Source: Saxidomus purpurata
Taxonomy: Eukaryota > Mollusca > Bivalvia > Venerida > Veneridae
Assembly (NCBI GenBank): GCA_022818135.1
Contig: JAFMSR010000015.1
Location: 36,814,294 to 36,878,293, forward strand
Length of the DNA stretch: 64,000 nucleotides
Reading direction: 5' to 3'
Within the stretch, counting starts at the first letter, position 1. Each line of letters begins with the position of its first letter. A program made the translations under genes and the position numbers. The notes under the pieces were generated by a model. It was not told the DNA's origin and ran no database searches. It saw nothing but the letters and a program-made list of their open reading frames with translations. Shown here in pieces: positions 48,301 through 57,632 of this stretch.

Positions 48301-51300
48301 CATTTACCTGATTCAACATCCGGACGTACATTAATAAGCTGTTGGTGGCTAACCTGCATCATTATTGTTGGCACATACTGTGGAAATCTCATAGCCTTTC
48401 TAACGATTACCAAGGAACGACCTCCATTTAATACTCTTCAGGAATTGCTTGAGTTGAAAGGCACTTACAAATGGGGTACACTAGGGGGAACTTCTTGGGA
48501 GATGGCATTTCCGGTAATTTGGTGGCTTTAAACTGATTGTATTATTATGTTTGTTAAGATATTAAATAACACTTCATTTGACCGACTTACTTCAAAATTT
48601 AGACACAGCAACAATGTCGTAATTTAACTAACACTGTTACAATTCTAATACTTTATTGAATTAATTGCGATTACTTTTCAATCGATCAGTTCTTTGTTCC
48701 AAAGTGATCAAAATAAACCCTTAATAGCCTGATATGTTATCCTGCAACTATAAGCCAAGCACTTTATGTTTGACAAATATCACTAATTTAAAATTATGTT
48801 TTACGTGATTGTAAAACAATATCACATTTGTTATATATAAAAAACATTTAACATTTCTTACACAAAGACATTATTTCAATCTTGTCTACCATAACATTAA
48901 CTCTTAAATATTACTTTTCCTTTAATATATGGAATACATTTATTTAACATTCTTGGAAATTTAAGCAATTTAAGCAATTGCAAAACTGCACAGAAATTGC
49001 TTATTCATTTTGTGGAAAGCCCAGCACCGCTCTGTTGAGTCGTTGATAAGACAAAATTATAACAATAATGAAAGCCCAAATAAGATGAACATGTCAGTAG
49101 ATAATCGAATTCGCAGGATAACATTGAACTTACTTATTTTGAAAATAGGATCAACTGATAGGATAATGCTCCTGACTTAGAACCATGATGCCTTCACTTC
49201 AAGTCAGTGATACCCCCCACGCCCCCAACACTAAGTGTAAAGCAATTCACTAGATAAAGATCTTTATTGTAGACGTCGAGTAAACCAACATTTAAAGCTA
49301 TCGGCGAGGCTTATCAGGAGTTTAGCAAGACTGATCCAGATATATTGAATGTCAACCCAGATTTTCACATACAAAGAGTAAAGGAAGGACAGTATGCATG
49401 GATAGGTACGTATTCGTCTTGGTTTATATTTAAAAAATTTACGTACATTAATATCAGTCCCCATTCTACATGAATATTGTTTTTTTTTAAATGAAATTGA
49501 CGGTAGGCAATCTGTGTCACACAATAAACGATAAATGAAGGCTTTTGTTACGATTTCGAAGATGTTGAAATGTTATACTGTATGTACTAATAACATACAT
49601 GAAGTTTAATATATGCTTTAGTATACTACGTTATATGCAGTTATGTGTTGCGTTTTAAAGCTGCTCGCTCTCAATGTTTTGTAGAAAAACTAAGTTCTTC
49701 AAACTGTATGTAAAAAACGTGTGTTAGAATGTATGGTCATATAAAAAGGCTCCAGTATAAATTTCAATATGAACATACAGTGTAGCGGTGCCGTGTGACC
49801 GCCTTTTCAATCGATTTCTGCAAATTCCTACCTAGATCTTTGCTTATTCTTTTTAATCAGTTTTATATTCATGAATAAGAATGTCAATTATTTTGAAAAA
49901 TGTTTTTTTCAACGGTAACTGAGAGCGAGCAGCTTTAATAGTAGATGTATTGTGTAATGTCGGAAGAAACATCTAACTCCTTATAAAGGGACCATGCAAA
50001 TATTTGCAGATTGGTACATATAAATGAAGCACGTTAGCAACTGCAGCGATGATTCTATATTATAGCACTATCATATGTAATGAATACATGTATATAAACT
50101 TTGTCTTTTAAAACCAGGTGATAAGACCTTTATTGAAATTTCGATTGCAAAAGAATGCAGCCTTGTTTCTATTAAAGAAGAGTTCATGCCAATGAAATAT
50201 ATATTTGGCTTTGTGAACAACTCACCACACACTGCAGTCTTCACAAAACAGTAAGAACCTATAGCTATTACCTTAATTTCAGATAAAACAATACATGTCC
50301 AGCAGTTTGTTTCGTCCTTGTTAGTTTTAAACATTCAATTTCAGTAAATATGTAGTGCAACTTAAAGCTGCTTGCTCTCAGTGTCCGTTGGGGAAAAAAA
50401 ATATGACATACTGATACATAAATATAAAACTAAAGGCTAAAATCAACAATATAAGTAAAAATCTAGGTAGGAATATGCAAAATTGATTGAAAATGATTGT
50501 TTTACGGAAGCACTACGCTATTAGTTTATATTGAAATTTCAAAAGCGTTTGCAACACTTTATTATTTGGTACAATGTAGCTTATTATTTAAAATATACAG
50601 ATATACAAGACAGCGATGTATACTTAGTCTAGATCCTTTGTATATGAATGTATGTTCTAAAATATCTTAATTTCATAGAGTTTGGAGAACTTAATTTTTA
50701 CCTAAGTCGGAGAGCGAGCAACTTTAAATGAATTTGACTACAGTATAAAACTCTGTGATTCTCCCTTTAAACTTTGTTTCTTTCGGTATTGAGTCATTTG
50801 CAACAGTTGTTAGATCAATCATGTATGTTTGATGACATTCAACACTAGTCGCTCATAGTATACCAGAACCGTACGAGCTCACAAATATTCTGTGTGGAAA
50901 ACAAGAGACATGTCAACCTGAAAAATTATTTACTTTGTAGAAACGAAGATGCTGGTTACATTTGTTTTTGCATTGATAGAAAGACAAGGCCTAAGTAGTA
51001 CTAACTCGCACAACGAGACACTCTCTGTTAAAAAAACAATTCATAAGTTGCGTCCTTTGCAATACGTCTTCGGCCTCATGTACCCGCGGCTAGGTCATTG
51101 TAGCGAATCATACATAAAATGACACGCTTAAAATGTTTTGATATGTTGGTTATTATATAGATACAGACATCGGTATTACAATGGCTTGCTTTCCTGTTTT
51201 AAAATCAAGATTGAACATGTTACTTCGTACGTTAGATTTATTGAAGCTCTTACATTTCCCAGAAAGATATCTTACCAATACCATGGCCCCTTATTTGTAT

Positions 51301-52174
51301 TTTTCACGTTACTTTTTTGTCAAAATAAATAAATTTAGCGCAGCTTATTGTTTATGACATTGTATAGATGAATTTCTTTGACAAAGGCGTGAAAGAAAAG
51401 TATAGTAACCTCAAACCACGGTTCAAATATTGTTCTGTCCGTTGATGTATAATTGTGAGCCTACGTACTGAAAGGCAGAATCCGATGGTTGTGAAGCGGT
51501 TGTCTGCCGCTCATCCAGGAGGTTGCGGGTTCGAACCCCACTGGGGTTATGACCGTACCTCCTCATATGTCATTTCCAGGACTTAATCGAGCTAAAATAA
51601 ATAAGTATACTAAGCCATAAAAATTGTATTTTTGCGGATTTTGATTTATGTTTGATAAACCAGATGCCATAATTTTGATCGAACTTTCTGTTGTAAACGC
51701 CCTTCATGGAATAGTTATTTTGTTCTGCTTTGTTCTGAAGTTTAAAGCAACCTATAAGCACCGGGTCCCACGTTTAAACTAAACTTATTTGTTTTATGTA
51801 CGTCTGTTTATGTTTTGTTGTTTGTTAATTCGTCAAATGTCTGTTCTCTATTTCAAAGGATGATGAAAATACATGAAGGAGGTTTACTCCAAATATGGAA
51901 ACGGAAATGGTGGCCGAAGTCAAACTTTTGTGCGGGCGATACTGTACCAGAAGCAAAACCAATTTCTCTCATGGATGTACAAAGTGCTTTTTATGTTTGT
52001 GTCATTGGCATATGTCTTGGTTTGTTTGCATTTTTGGTTGAAATAGTGGTACATAAATGCCGAATACATCTGCAAATGCCGACGTTGTGTACCGGAAGCG
52101 CAGATGTCTCAAGAGAAATACATGTAAACAAGTCAAGAAATATTGAAATAAACACGGAACAGACTCACTTTTAA
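27616..52174 (+). CDS. Ionotropic glutamate receptor subunit, 16 exons, 844 residues
   Basis: Exons: 27616-27694, 33621-33740, 34258-34400, 35205-35329, 36621-36876, 39443-39619, 40244-40351, 40782-40976, 42232-42332, 43055-43145, 43648-43825, 44592-44750, 48293-48513, 49273-49405, 50118-50250 and 51859-52174. All junctions are GT-AG and in phase; together they make 2535 bases with one terminal stop. Layout: signal peptide, amino-terminal domain (to about 390), ligand-binding S1 (about 395-515), M1 (518-538), re-entrant pore (565-578), M3 (595-615), S2 (616-775), M4 (781-803), short tail. The S1 arginine that grips the ligand carboxylate is present (R480 in APLSSQAER). The gene probably encodes a cation channel gated by glutamate or glycine. 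Subfamily (kainate-like, lambda/epsilon or other) is not assigned. tttcag precedes the ATG, implying a 5' untranslated exon. Introns (up to 5.9 kb) contain the mobile elements listed separately and otherwise nothing I recognise. Confidence 0.9.
28184..28690 (+). repeat. Left arm: dense TTAAACC / GGTTTAA palindrome array
   Basis: Repeated blocks such as cttaaaccgtggtttaaagt, gttaaacccatagtttaaga and gctgaaaccccggtttaaag occur twice each (28.19-28.43 and 28.44-28.69 kb). Many of the blocks are near-palindromes (TTAAACCGTGGTTTAA). Two copies of tcacrtgac close the units. Confidence 0.85.
29311..29425 (-). mobile_element. SINE tail fragment
   Basis: 'ggcgggcagtttacctaaatattg...aattttctcacataaagagacatggtcggt' is the inverse of the SINE tail also seen at 57588-57632 and 23662-23760. 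The tRNA-like head is missing or unrecognisable here. Confidence 0.55.
29447..29590. repeat. Imperfect 'acgacattt.gtcgaa' repeats
   Basis: Five to six irregular copies of acgacatttcgtcgaa-like words, several with internal dyad symmetry (ttcgacgaa). No coding content. Confidence 0.5.
30075..30215 (-). mobile_element. SINE, degraded
   Basis: Starts 'gggcagtttacctataaccattg' (tail side) and contains a box-B-like ctcgaacccac at 30189-30200. The 76-codon frame across it (30098-30328) is not a gene. Confidence 0.45.
30592..30672 (-). mobile_element. tRNA-derived SINE head
   Basis: In minus orientation: gatgtagaggttagggtgtc (box A region), ctgccgctcatcccggaggt, then gcgggttcgaaccccaccgg (box B). 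The acceptor-stem ends do not pair, so it is a SINE head and not a functional tRNA gene. A second copy lies at 51484-51561. Confidence 0.65.
32186..32747 (-). repeat. Right arm: inverse of the TTAAACC array
   Basis: Reverse complement of 28184-28690 with the same block order (cacgtgac, aaaccggggtttcagctcat, cttaaactatgggtttaaca, attaatgtgcaaacggcacc), plus one additional partial unit at its inner end. Confidence 0.85.
33621..36876 (+). CDS. Receptor exons 2-5: amino-terminal domain, first part
   Basis: Exons 33621-33740, 34258-34400, 35205-35329 and 36621-36876 have junction phases 1-1, 1-0, 0-2 and 2-0. They encode GIIANGSGTVE...IVKHF, then DTIVLLDYDVAVLKTPQIL, ADRFDALSCDTDSE, and SNVYIVIYPYSDLTESE ... 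ADIMIVIVCRLDC. Alternating hydrophobic strands fit a periplasmic-binding-like fold. Exon 3 could also use an acceptor at taaaag, but only tcatag at 34257 keeps the phase. Confidence 0.75.
37211..38998. mobile_element. Hairpin-capped element with eleven 146-bp tandem repeats (pearl-like), receptor intron 5
   Basis: Inverted ends atacccccaaaa (37211-37222) and ttttgggggtat (38987-38998). The left end forms a hairpin (taccccc-aaaa-cgaag-ttta-ggggggta). A GGTC microsatellite (37252-37313) follows, then about 11 copies of a core unit starting 'cttgtccggagcataacttg'. Copies begin at 37321, 37467, 37613, 37759, 37905, 38051, 38204, 38350, 38529, 38685 and about 38821; six of the ten steps are exactly 146 bp. 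Open frames inside (38264-38473 and 38744) are repeat artefacts. The architecture resembles bivalve pearl/Helentron-related elements. Confidence 0.8.
39210..39303 (+). repeat. Poly-G run of 94 bases
   Basis: An uninterrupted G homopolymer, followed by a T-run and a second G10 (39331-39340). It lies in receptor intron 5, 140 bp before exon 6. It is probably at least partly a sequencing or assembly artefact. The open frame across it (poly-Gly) is not a gene. Confidence 0.9.
39443..40976 (+). CDS. Receptor exons 6-8: amino-terminal domain end and entry to S1
   Basis: Exons 39443-39619, 40244-40351 and 40782-40976 are all phase 0. They encode KKFSKWLIIAYDHSKC...LIAVPQYRN, then SSVLNLLRTQVVLNS, then the linker WTGYGREFSSVGLADINGN and RKFLVSTLQ, which leads into the first strand of the ligand-binding domain (YPPFVIKRK) in exon 9. 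Confidence 0.8.
41558..41674 (+). pseudogene. Possible mariner-like transposase fragment
   Basis: A 38-codon frame reads NGPGVRIPNAPVTGKFYGDK and VLKPDRKHYLNLRAQFDL before a stop. The block VPxAPVTGKFYxDxVLxKxxKHY is one I associate with some mariner-type transposases, just before the catalytic D-N-A-P-H segment, which is not seen here. It lies in receptor intron 8. Confidence 0.35.
42232..43825 (+). CDS. Receptor exons 9-11: ligand-binding lobe S1
   Basis: Exons 42232-42332, 43055-43145 and 43648-43825. They encode YEGFCMDLFNELAKQLNFTY, DGKWGSYDENFIFNGLVGQL and EVDIVAAPLSSQAERTPFMD. These align without gaps to the S1 blocks of AMPA/kainate receptors. P473, S475 (Thr in vertebrate AMPA receptors) and R480 occupy the ligand-contacting positions. 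WEVLVAIG at the end starts M1. Confidence 0.9.
44592..48513 (+). CDS. Receptor exons 12-13: M1, pore loop, M3 gate, start of S2
   Basis: Exons 44592-44750 and 48293-48513. They encode M1 (GVSLVIVTVITFLLEKNNP), the pore loop HSAFWYVFGALLCQGG, then STSGRT, M3 (CWWLTCIIIVGTYCGNLIAF) and KWGTLGGTSWEMAF. Gap-free alignment to the AMPA pore puts Cys-576 at the Q/R selectivity site, followed by Gln-577. The gate motif SYTANLAAF is replaced by TYCGNLIAF (605-613). The intron between these exons is 3.5 kb and contains two inverted-repeat elements. Confidence 0.9.
44960..46235. mobile_element. Inverted-repeat element in receptor intron 12
   Basis: 44975-45072 (aaccaaacattccgatgttcgactgcatgtcaacaagaaattt...ggacgaaccgtaaaatgtgg) is inverted at 46078-46225 (ccacattttacggttcgtcc...cttgttgacatgtagttcaacg...attggctaaacattctg). 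The interior is AT-rich and non-coding. The exact ends and a target duplication could not be fixed. Confidence 0.55.
46657..47610 (+). mobile_element. Intact family 2 MITE, receptor intron 12
   Basis: 954 bp from tttaaaggggcactccctac to agggtatgtccctttaaa. The ends are partly inverted (TTTAAAGGG...CCCT / AGGG...CCCTTTAAA). Related copies occur at 19903/25079 (broken by another element), 52400-52690 (reverse) and 61156-61687. Non-coding; the 75-codon frame at 46591 is not a gene. Confidence 0.75.
49273..50250 (+). CDS. Receptor exons 14-15: ligand-binding lobe S2
   Basis: Exons 49273-49405 and 50118-50250. They encode KPTFKAIGEAYQEFSK ... VKEGQYAWIG and DKTFIEISIAKECSL...MKYIFGFVNNS. YAWIGDKTFIEI aligns with YAYLLESTMNEY of AMPA receptors, so the ligand amino-group contact (Glu-705 there) is Asp-697 here, as in NMDA-type subunits. 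Confidence 0.85.
49655..49938 (+). mobile_element. TTAA-type MITE (family 1), receptor intron 14
   Basis: TTAA-agctgctcgctctcaatg ... ttttttcaacggtaactgagagcgagcagct-TTAA, with the internal block 'catacagtgtagcggtgccgtgtgacc' of the family. Confidence 0.85.
50362..50727 (-). mobile_element. TTAA-type MITE (family 1), receptor intron 15, reverse
   Basis: TTAA-agctgcttgctctcagtg ... gtcggagagcgagcaact-TTAA, with the internal family sequence in reverse (taggtaggaatatgcaaaattgattga, cactacgctatta). Confidence 0.8.
51484..51561 (+). mobile_element. tRNA-derived SINE head, receptor intron 15
   Basis: gatggttgtgaagcggttgt (box A region), ctgccgctcatccaggaggt, then gcgggttcgaaccccactgg (box B). Same family as 30592-30672 in the opposite orientation. 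Confidence 0.6.
51859..52174 (+). CDS. Receptor exon 16: end of S2, M4 and C-terminal tail
   Basis: The acceptor is tatttcaaag at 51858. The exon encodes EGGLLQIWKRKWWPKSNFC, AKPISLMDVQSAFYVC, M4 (VIGICLGLFAFLVEIVV) and a short polar tail ending THF with TAA. It is the close relative of the orphan exon at 12438-12741. Confidence 0.9.
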
Positions 52175-52303
52175 TACGCCTTCTCTTGGTTTGAAAGGGA
52201 AATGGTTTTATAAAAAAGCATGTTTTGAGGATACTATACTATGATTAATACCTTAAAGCTCGATCTGTTTGCTGTCTATTTATGTTCTGTGTGGACTAAG
52301 GCA

Positions 52304-52690
52304 TTTAAAGCTGCTGGATCTTAAATTTTTGTTGAAAAACAAAGCTCCTCGGACTGTCTGAAAAAAACAACAACATATTTTAGAACGAATTATCAAATCA
52401 AGTAATAATTCCGATATCCACTATCGATAAAATCAGCGGTTTAAAATATACTTCAGTACCGTAAACCATTCATTATGTGTGTGAGTTGTTGTTGTACAAT
52501 TAATGAGTGGATGTGATTTAGAACAGAAAGCCTATATATTGATAAATTGTGGTAAAATGAGGCATTTATGTCATAGGTTCTTCTTTGAAATAGTACATGT
52601 ATTTATTTATCATTTTATGTTCATTGAACACATACTCTATGTACATGCATCGGAAATATATTTTGCTAGATGTAGGGAGTGCCCCTTTAA
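52304..52690. mobile_element. Fragments of family 1 and family 2 MITEs
   Basis: 52304-52395 resembles the left end of family 1 (ttaaagctgctggatctta...gttgaaaaacaaagctcctc). 52400-52690 is a reverse copy of family 2 (ttgttgttgtacaattaat ... gatgtagggagtgccccttta). The 67-codon frame at 52503 lies in this repeat. Confidence 0.6.
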
Positions 52691-54502
52691 AAACTTGTCA
52701 ATGTAGTTCGATTTATCAGTTCTATTGAAATTTTATACATTATCGGGATGTACGTAACGTCCGAGGTTTCTTTAGCATTTATATGTCTATAGGTATACGA
52801 ACCGACTTTGAACTGTTACAGAACCATCAGTTATTGTTCAAGTTACTGAAAAACATTCCTTTTGACCCGGAACCATAGTAACTTAGCAGATTTATTCATG
52901 TGAATGTTTAACCTATAACGCAGCTATCGCACTTCGATTCTAACATTAGGTTTTCGAATTTCGAACCTGGGGCATGTTACATCAATAAACTGTTATAAAA
53001 ATTTCACGGCTTTAGTCTTTATAATATTGTATGTGTTATATCTGACATTTCCTTATGCTATACACTCCGTCCATGCACAAGCTACAGAGAGGCTATGAAA
53101 TATTGCTATGTAACACTACGTGAATGTGTGTGAGCCCTTACGGGAGTAGGTTGCTATGTACTGTGCGCCGCAGCCCCTCATAACATGAATTTATATCGAA
53201 ATTGCACTAAACAAGTACATAACGGACATAAAATATTGTAATATAAGCCTGTTTACATAGTTTGCATGCTTATGACTGACCTTGATCCGAGGAGCAGGTG
53301 ACAGCAAATTGTGAAGAACACACTCTCACGACAATGGTGAAAATTGTGTGACGTTATTTATGTTCATGCATGCGGGACCGAAATTGCATGTAATAGTGTT
53401 TTACTGTAAGTGTTACCTTGACCTTGTGAATAAGTAGCTGGTTGTTGTACATAAACCACTTCAGATATGGGCAGAAGTCTGTCGTGTCAGTTCCATAATG
53501 TTCTAAGTAGACATAACTTATTTCCGAGACAACTGTCTTTAACACAACGAACGATATTTATGCCCGAAGACTGGTACGTTTTTGTAACATCTGATATGCA
53601 AATAAACATGCCAAAACTATTACTGAATTTACACAATATTAACGCTTTATAACTCAATAATATTGGCCAGTGTAGAAGATGTAAACGTTATAGCGAATAA
53701 TTATTGTCACTTGTCTAAAAAAAGAGAATAATATCACACAATCATGATAGAACAAGCAAGTAGCAAATGCGCTTTCGTTTCCTCTTTCGGTAGATACAAT
53801 GTACCAGCAAGCGGTTAAAATCAAATTGAAAGGTATTAGTTGAATTACAATCAAAATGTAAAAGGACAAACAAAAAGGGGGTCCCAACTGGGGTTTCAAG
53901 ACAAGAAATTTTATTTAACTAAAATACTTTAAGACTGAAATAAGAATGGTTTCCATTAAAGCATCAATTTAAAAGTGTTTGGAAATATGATTCTACAAAT
54001 TTAGATAAGTTTGCAATGTGACTGAATATCTATTCACGCGACCATGCTGCTACTGTTTTTGTTAGTTTTATACCTGCAAACAGTCGTCATAAATCAAATT
54101 TAAAAGTATGTGGCGGCCTTTTATGAACTTTGCTACAGTTTCTCGTATACAGAGGGCAAAATTTACCTTTTCATAGACTAAATTTTTTGCCTGGTACTTG
54201 GTAGTTTGACTGAGACACACGTTTAAATAGAAATCTGAAATGAAAATCATTTCCTACTTGCCTAACTTTGGAATTATCTGACATTGAAAATCAGAAAATA
54301 TAACAAAATGCTGTATTTAAGATCATATATTGTTGCAAACGTCCTAAAATGATTCATTTAAAATCGGAACACTGTAAACGTAGAACGAACTAAGCAACCA
54401 TATCGTAATGTTTATACGCCAGAATAGCCAAGTAATAAGATCTGAAATAAGATGTCGATAACACCATTCCAATGTACACGATATACACAAAAAGCTCAGA
54501 GT
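52691..54502. other. No gene recognised
   Basis: Intergenic DNA downstream of the glutamate receptor. The short open frames here have no recognisable content. Confidence 0.55.
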
Positions 54503-55467
54503 ACAGTCAAACTTGTGCTAACGGTCACCTGTTACTAGCAGTCACCTGCAGACAGCGGCCAGTCTGAATTCCCCCGTCCAAAATTGCTCTAAAAAACGTC
54601 GGGAATAGCGGTCACCTGTTGTCCGCGGTCAACATCCAATGAAAAAGCATCTCGTCACGGGTCCGTGATGCGAACAACGGCCACTTAGATTGTCTCAGCC
54701 GTCGGAATCACAGCATTTTGTTTCTTGTAAAATTGCTTGAGCCTCAAACGACGGGCGAAATAATCAAAGATGCTTTTGATAATGAAAAGAGGTGCTAACA
54801 TTTAATTTTCACCTTCACATCTGAACACACACGTGAAATTAATTCGTTCAAACGGTCCGGTAATTGCTAAAAGTCGGCTCTTTCAATTGCTTGATTGTTT
54901 CTGTGATGCAATTTGGAGTCGCAGTTTTCATTGTTTGTGCAACTAAATAATAATCGTTTATTTCAGCTAATTAATGCATTCACGTTTAGAATTGTTTGAT
55001 TGATTACAATTAAACTGAAAAACACACTCTTTAATATCGTGAATTACCGTGAATTTTTATTCACAATCGGCAATGAAATCAAACGAAGGCAAAGGGGCGT
55101 AATCCACGATAATTAAATGATCGTTTCCTGTTTCGAAAAAGTTATCACCGTCACAGTCTGCAGCTTATCAAGCGCTTTAAAGCCGATTAACTAAATTTTG
55201 CCATTGTTGATTCGATATAAAATCATTTTGTATTTGATTTGTCAAGAGCGACCGTTTACAGAATTAAGCCATATGCACGAAATTCGGATAAATCGTTATT
55301 CGGTCAATGTTTGTAGCCACTTTATCTGACAAGTGATGGTCAAACTTGATAAACAATGTTTAGTATGATAAAATATCAACTGCCCACATCTCCGAACAAA
55401 GATCACCTGTGAACAACGGCCATTTTCATGGATTCCCTTGAACGGCCGTTGTTCACAAGTTTGATAA
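54503..55467. mobile_element. Candidate MITE with 'gtcacctgtt / aacggcc' repeats
   Basis: The left end cagtcaaacttgtgctaacg is inverted at the right end (gaacggccgttgttcacaagtttgat). Near both ends are repeated words of the type agcggtcacctgttgtccgc and aacaacggcca. About 965 bp and non-coding. Confidence 0.55.
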
Positions 55468-56186
55468 GTTTTAATACTGCGTCTACATACAACGTGGAAT
55501 TGTGATTTTTTTTTCATATAGTTGGAGTATAAAACTATGTAATCTAAATTGGAACACAGCTTGTTTCTATGTTTATAAACAAGGGGATATAACTACGTGT
55601 ATCATACCGTAGATGTAGTAAGTGAAAAAAATCATTCTAGGTAATATAGGCAAGTTTAAGGAAAGGTACACGGGTGGAATTGTATCGGTTATAATGGCGA
55701 GATTTTGTTCTTTGCTGAAGCCTCATATCACGATTTGTCCACCGTCTTATACCAGCGCTAATATGTAAATACAATATTTACCTCCTGTTATCATATTACA
55801 TTGATAAATGAGCTTGGAAGAAACCAATAGATTAAAAAAATAATCTTAATTTACGAATCGCGATATCTTGTGCTGCATCAGGGCATGACATGCCGATATG
55901 TTTGAGCTGTTCACACCACACAGTGCATGACGTTCTTGTGACTTTTAAACTTTAAACGCAGTGCGTAAAAACAACTGATCACTGAATTACATATTCAACT
56001 TCATATCTCATGGTGATGTTACGAACTGAAATACATTGTTTGCTTACTGTTAATTATTCATAAACAAATAATGAAATGTAATAATTTCAAGTTACACGAT
56101 TCCTAGTGCAGTTGCTTTTTAAACATTTAGTACAGACGACAGTTCATTCTAGAATATCAGCAGTAGCGTTACAATATGGAATAGAC
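55468..56186. other. No gene recognised; upstream of the PAN-domain exon
   Basis: AT-rich DNA with no visible exon. It may contain the promoter of the gene starting at 56187. Confidence 0.5.
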
Positions 56187-56501
56187 ATGAATAAAGTCTA
56201 TTTTCTAGTCCTACTCATTCGAGTAACTTTTGGTAACAGACATTTACGAATTAGTGGTATTCATTTGCGGTACTCATTTTCAATGAAAAACATTTGTCAC
56301 TCAAAAGAGGATAGATTCTTTCTTCAGCGAGGATTAGCATTTGAAAATTGTGTCAAGGAATGTGCTTTACGTCTGCACTGTTTGGAACTAAATTATAACA
56401 GGCGAACACTTATCTGTGAACTTTTTACAACAGTCGATGATGGAAAACAAAGGCAGGGCAACTGTGTTCGTGTTTTCTCATCCGATATCGAAACATTTGA
56501 G
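56187..56501 (+). CDS. First coding exon of a PAN/apple-domain secreted protein
   Basis: From ATG 56187 the frame opens with a signal peptide (MNKVYFLVLLIRVTFG), then a PAN/apple-like module: HSKEDRFFLQRGLAFENCVKEC, ALRLHCLELNYNRRTLICEL and GNCVRVFSS, with six cysteines after the signal peptide and the C-x(3)-C and C-x(n)-C-E-L pattern typical of apple domains. The donor is gag|gtaaaa at 56502, phase 0, so the remaining exons lie downstream, probably beyond the LINE cluster; none is seen in this window. The upstream in-frame ATG at 56106 is less likely because it precedes the signal peptide. PAN modules mediate protein or sugar binding outside the cell; the partner is unknown. Confidence 0.65.
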
Positions 56502-57074
56502 GTAAAATTGATTCTATTTAATTTATCATTTTCTAGACCCGTGTCTGTGGTCTGATTGTTTATGCCGCCGACGCCGACTTACAATCACTGACATTTCTTA
56601 CTATTCGACAGTTGCTACCGCTCTGGCGTTGTACGTGACATAGTTGGCAACGTCTAATATAGAAATTTAGTCTATCACCGATGCTTGCGAGAAACAATGG
56701 CTAGTTAAACTGTTTGACTGTAAAAAACTGAACATCCGTTTATTATAAGCGAAAGTTAAAGTCTGAGGAGAGGTCAAATAAATAGTTATTACATTTTTTA
56801 CGTTCTGTTAAGATCTGTAAATAATGACCGGTTTTCTTATTATCTACATGCTCTTAGAGTAACACCTTACATTATAGGAAGAGCGTCGATAAAAATTGCT
56901 TAAACAATAATAAATATGGTGACTGTCAAAAAACTCCAACTTTACGTTTCAACTTTAAATTCATGTTGGCATTAAGAGATAAGTATTCTAGTCCAATAAA
57001 AAACAGTTTTGAATTCATTATTTTATCGTAATATTATGTACATGTAGCCTACTTACGAGCTTTACCCCCAGAAA

Positions 57075-57458
57075 TAATTCATGAACAGAACAGAACAGAA
57101 CTTTATAATCTCAATACATGTAAAACATGCACATATGAGGTATTCACAACATACAAAAATACATTTAAACGAGGCCAATGCGTTACATACAAAACATACA
57201 ATTTGACATAGTATTAGAAAGTATTAAAGCATAATGTTTAACAAATATAAATGTACCCCAAAACAACGTTCTCACATTTTGCAATATTACTTTAATAAAC
57301 CTACACAGTTTAAGAAATTCAGATGTGTTACTTGTACACATTAATTTTTCTAATTTGAACATATTTGAACGGCGATAAAATACGGGCTTAAGATATTGCA
57401 TTCTTTCATCAAAGAATTGAACACACTCAAATAAGTAATGAAATTCGTCGCCAATCTT
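57075..57458 (-). pseudogene. LINE A, 3' end (continuation of 60109-61139)
   Basis: The minus-strand frame reads KIGDEFHYLFECVQFFDERM, QYLKPVFYRRSNMFKLEKLM and SEFLKLCRFIKVIL, the zinc-finger-like C-terminus of this LINE family. It ends with a short 3' sequence and a (TTCTG)n run (57084-57105). The first codons abut the 16-bp target duplication of LINE B at 57443-57458. Joined across the insertion, the reading CTACRDKIGDE continues with FHYLFEC. Confidence 0.8.
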
Positions 57459-57515
57459 TTTTTTTCCAGAGCAGTAATGATTTATTGATACTTTACCAAG
57501 CGTGTTCAAGAAGTA

Positions 57516-57632
57516 GTCCGCCTCCGTGGTGGAGTGGTTAGAGACGCTGGCTTTAACCTGTCATAGGCTTATTGACATGGGTTCGAGCTCTGCCACCGAC
57601 CATGTCTCTTTATGTGAGAAAATTGACAGTTT
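57516..57632 (+). mobile_element. tRNA-derived SINE, 3'-truncated, inside the LINE B 3' segment
   Basis: gcctccgtggtggagtggtt (box A), gacatgggttcgagctctgc (box B), then the family tail ccatgtctctttatgtgaga. The SINE stops at gaaaattg exactly where the LINE's T-rich (antisense A) tract begins. This is odd for a SINE insertion but expected if the source LINE had inserted into a SINE. Confidence 0.75.

Noticed and set aside
57516..57600. tRNA gene on the plus strand
   Set aside because: The box A and B sequences are followed by the shared SINE tail and there is no proper acceptor stem.
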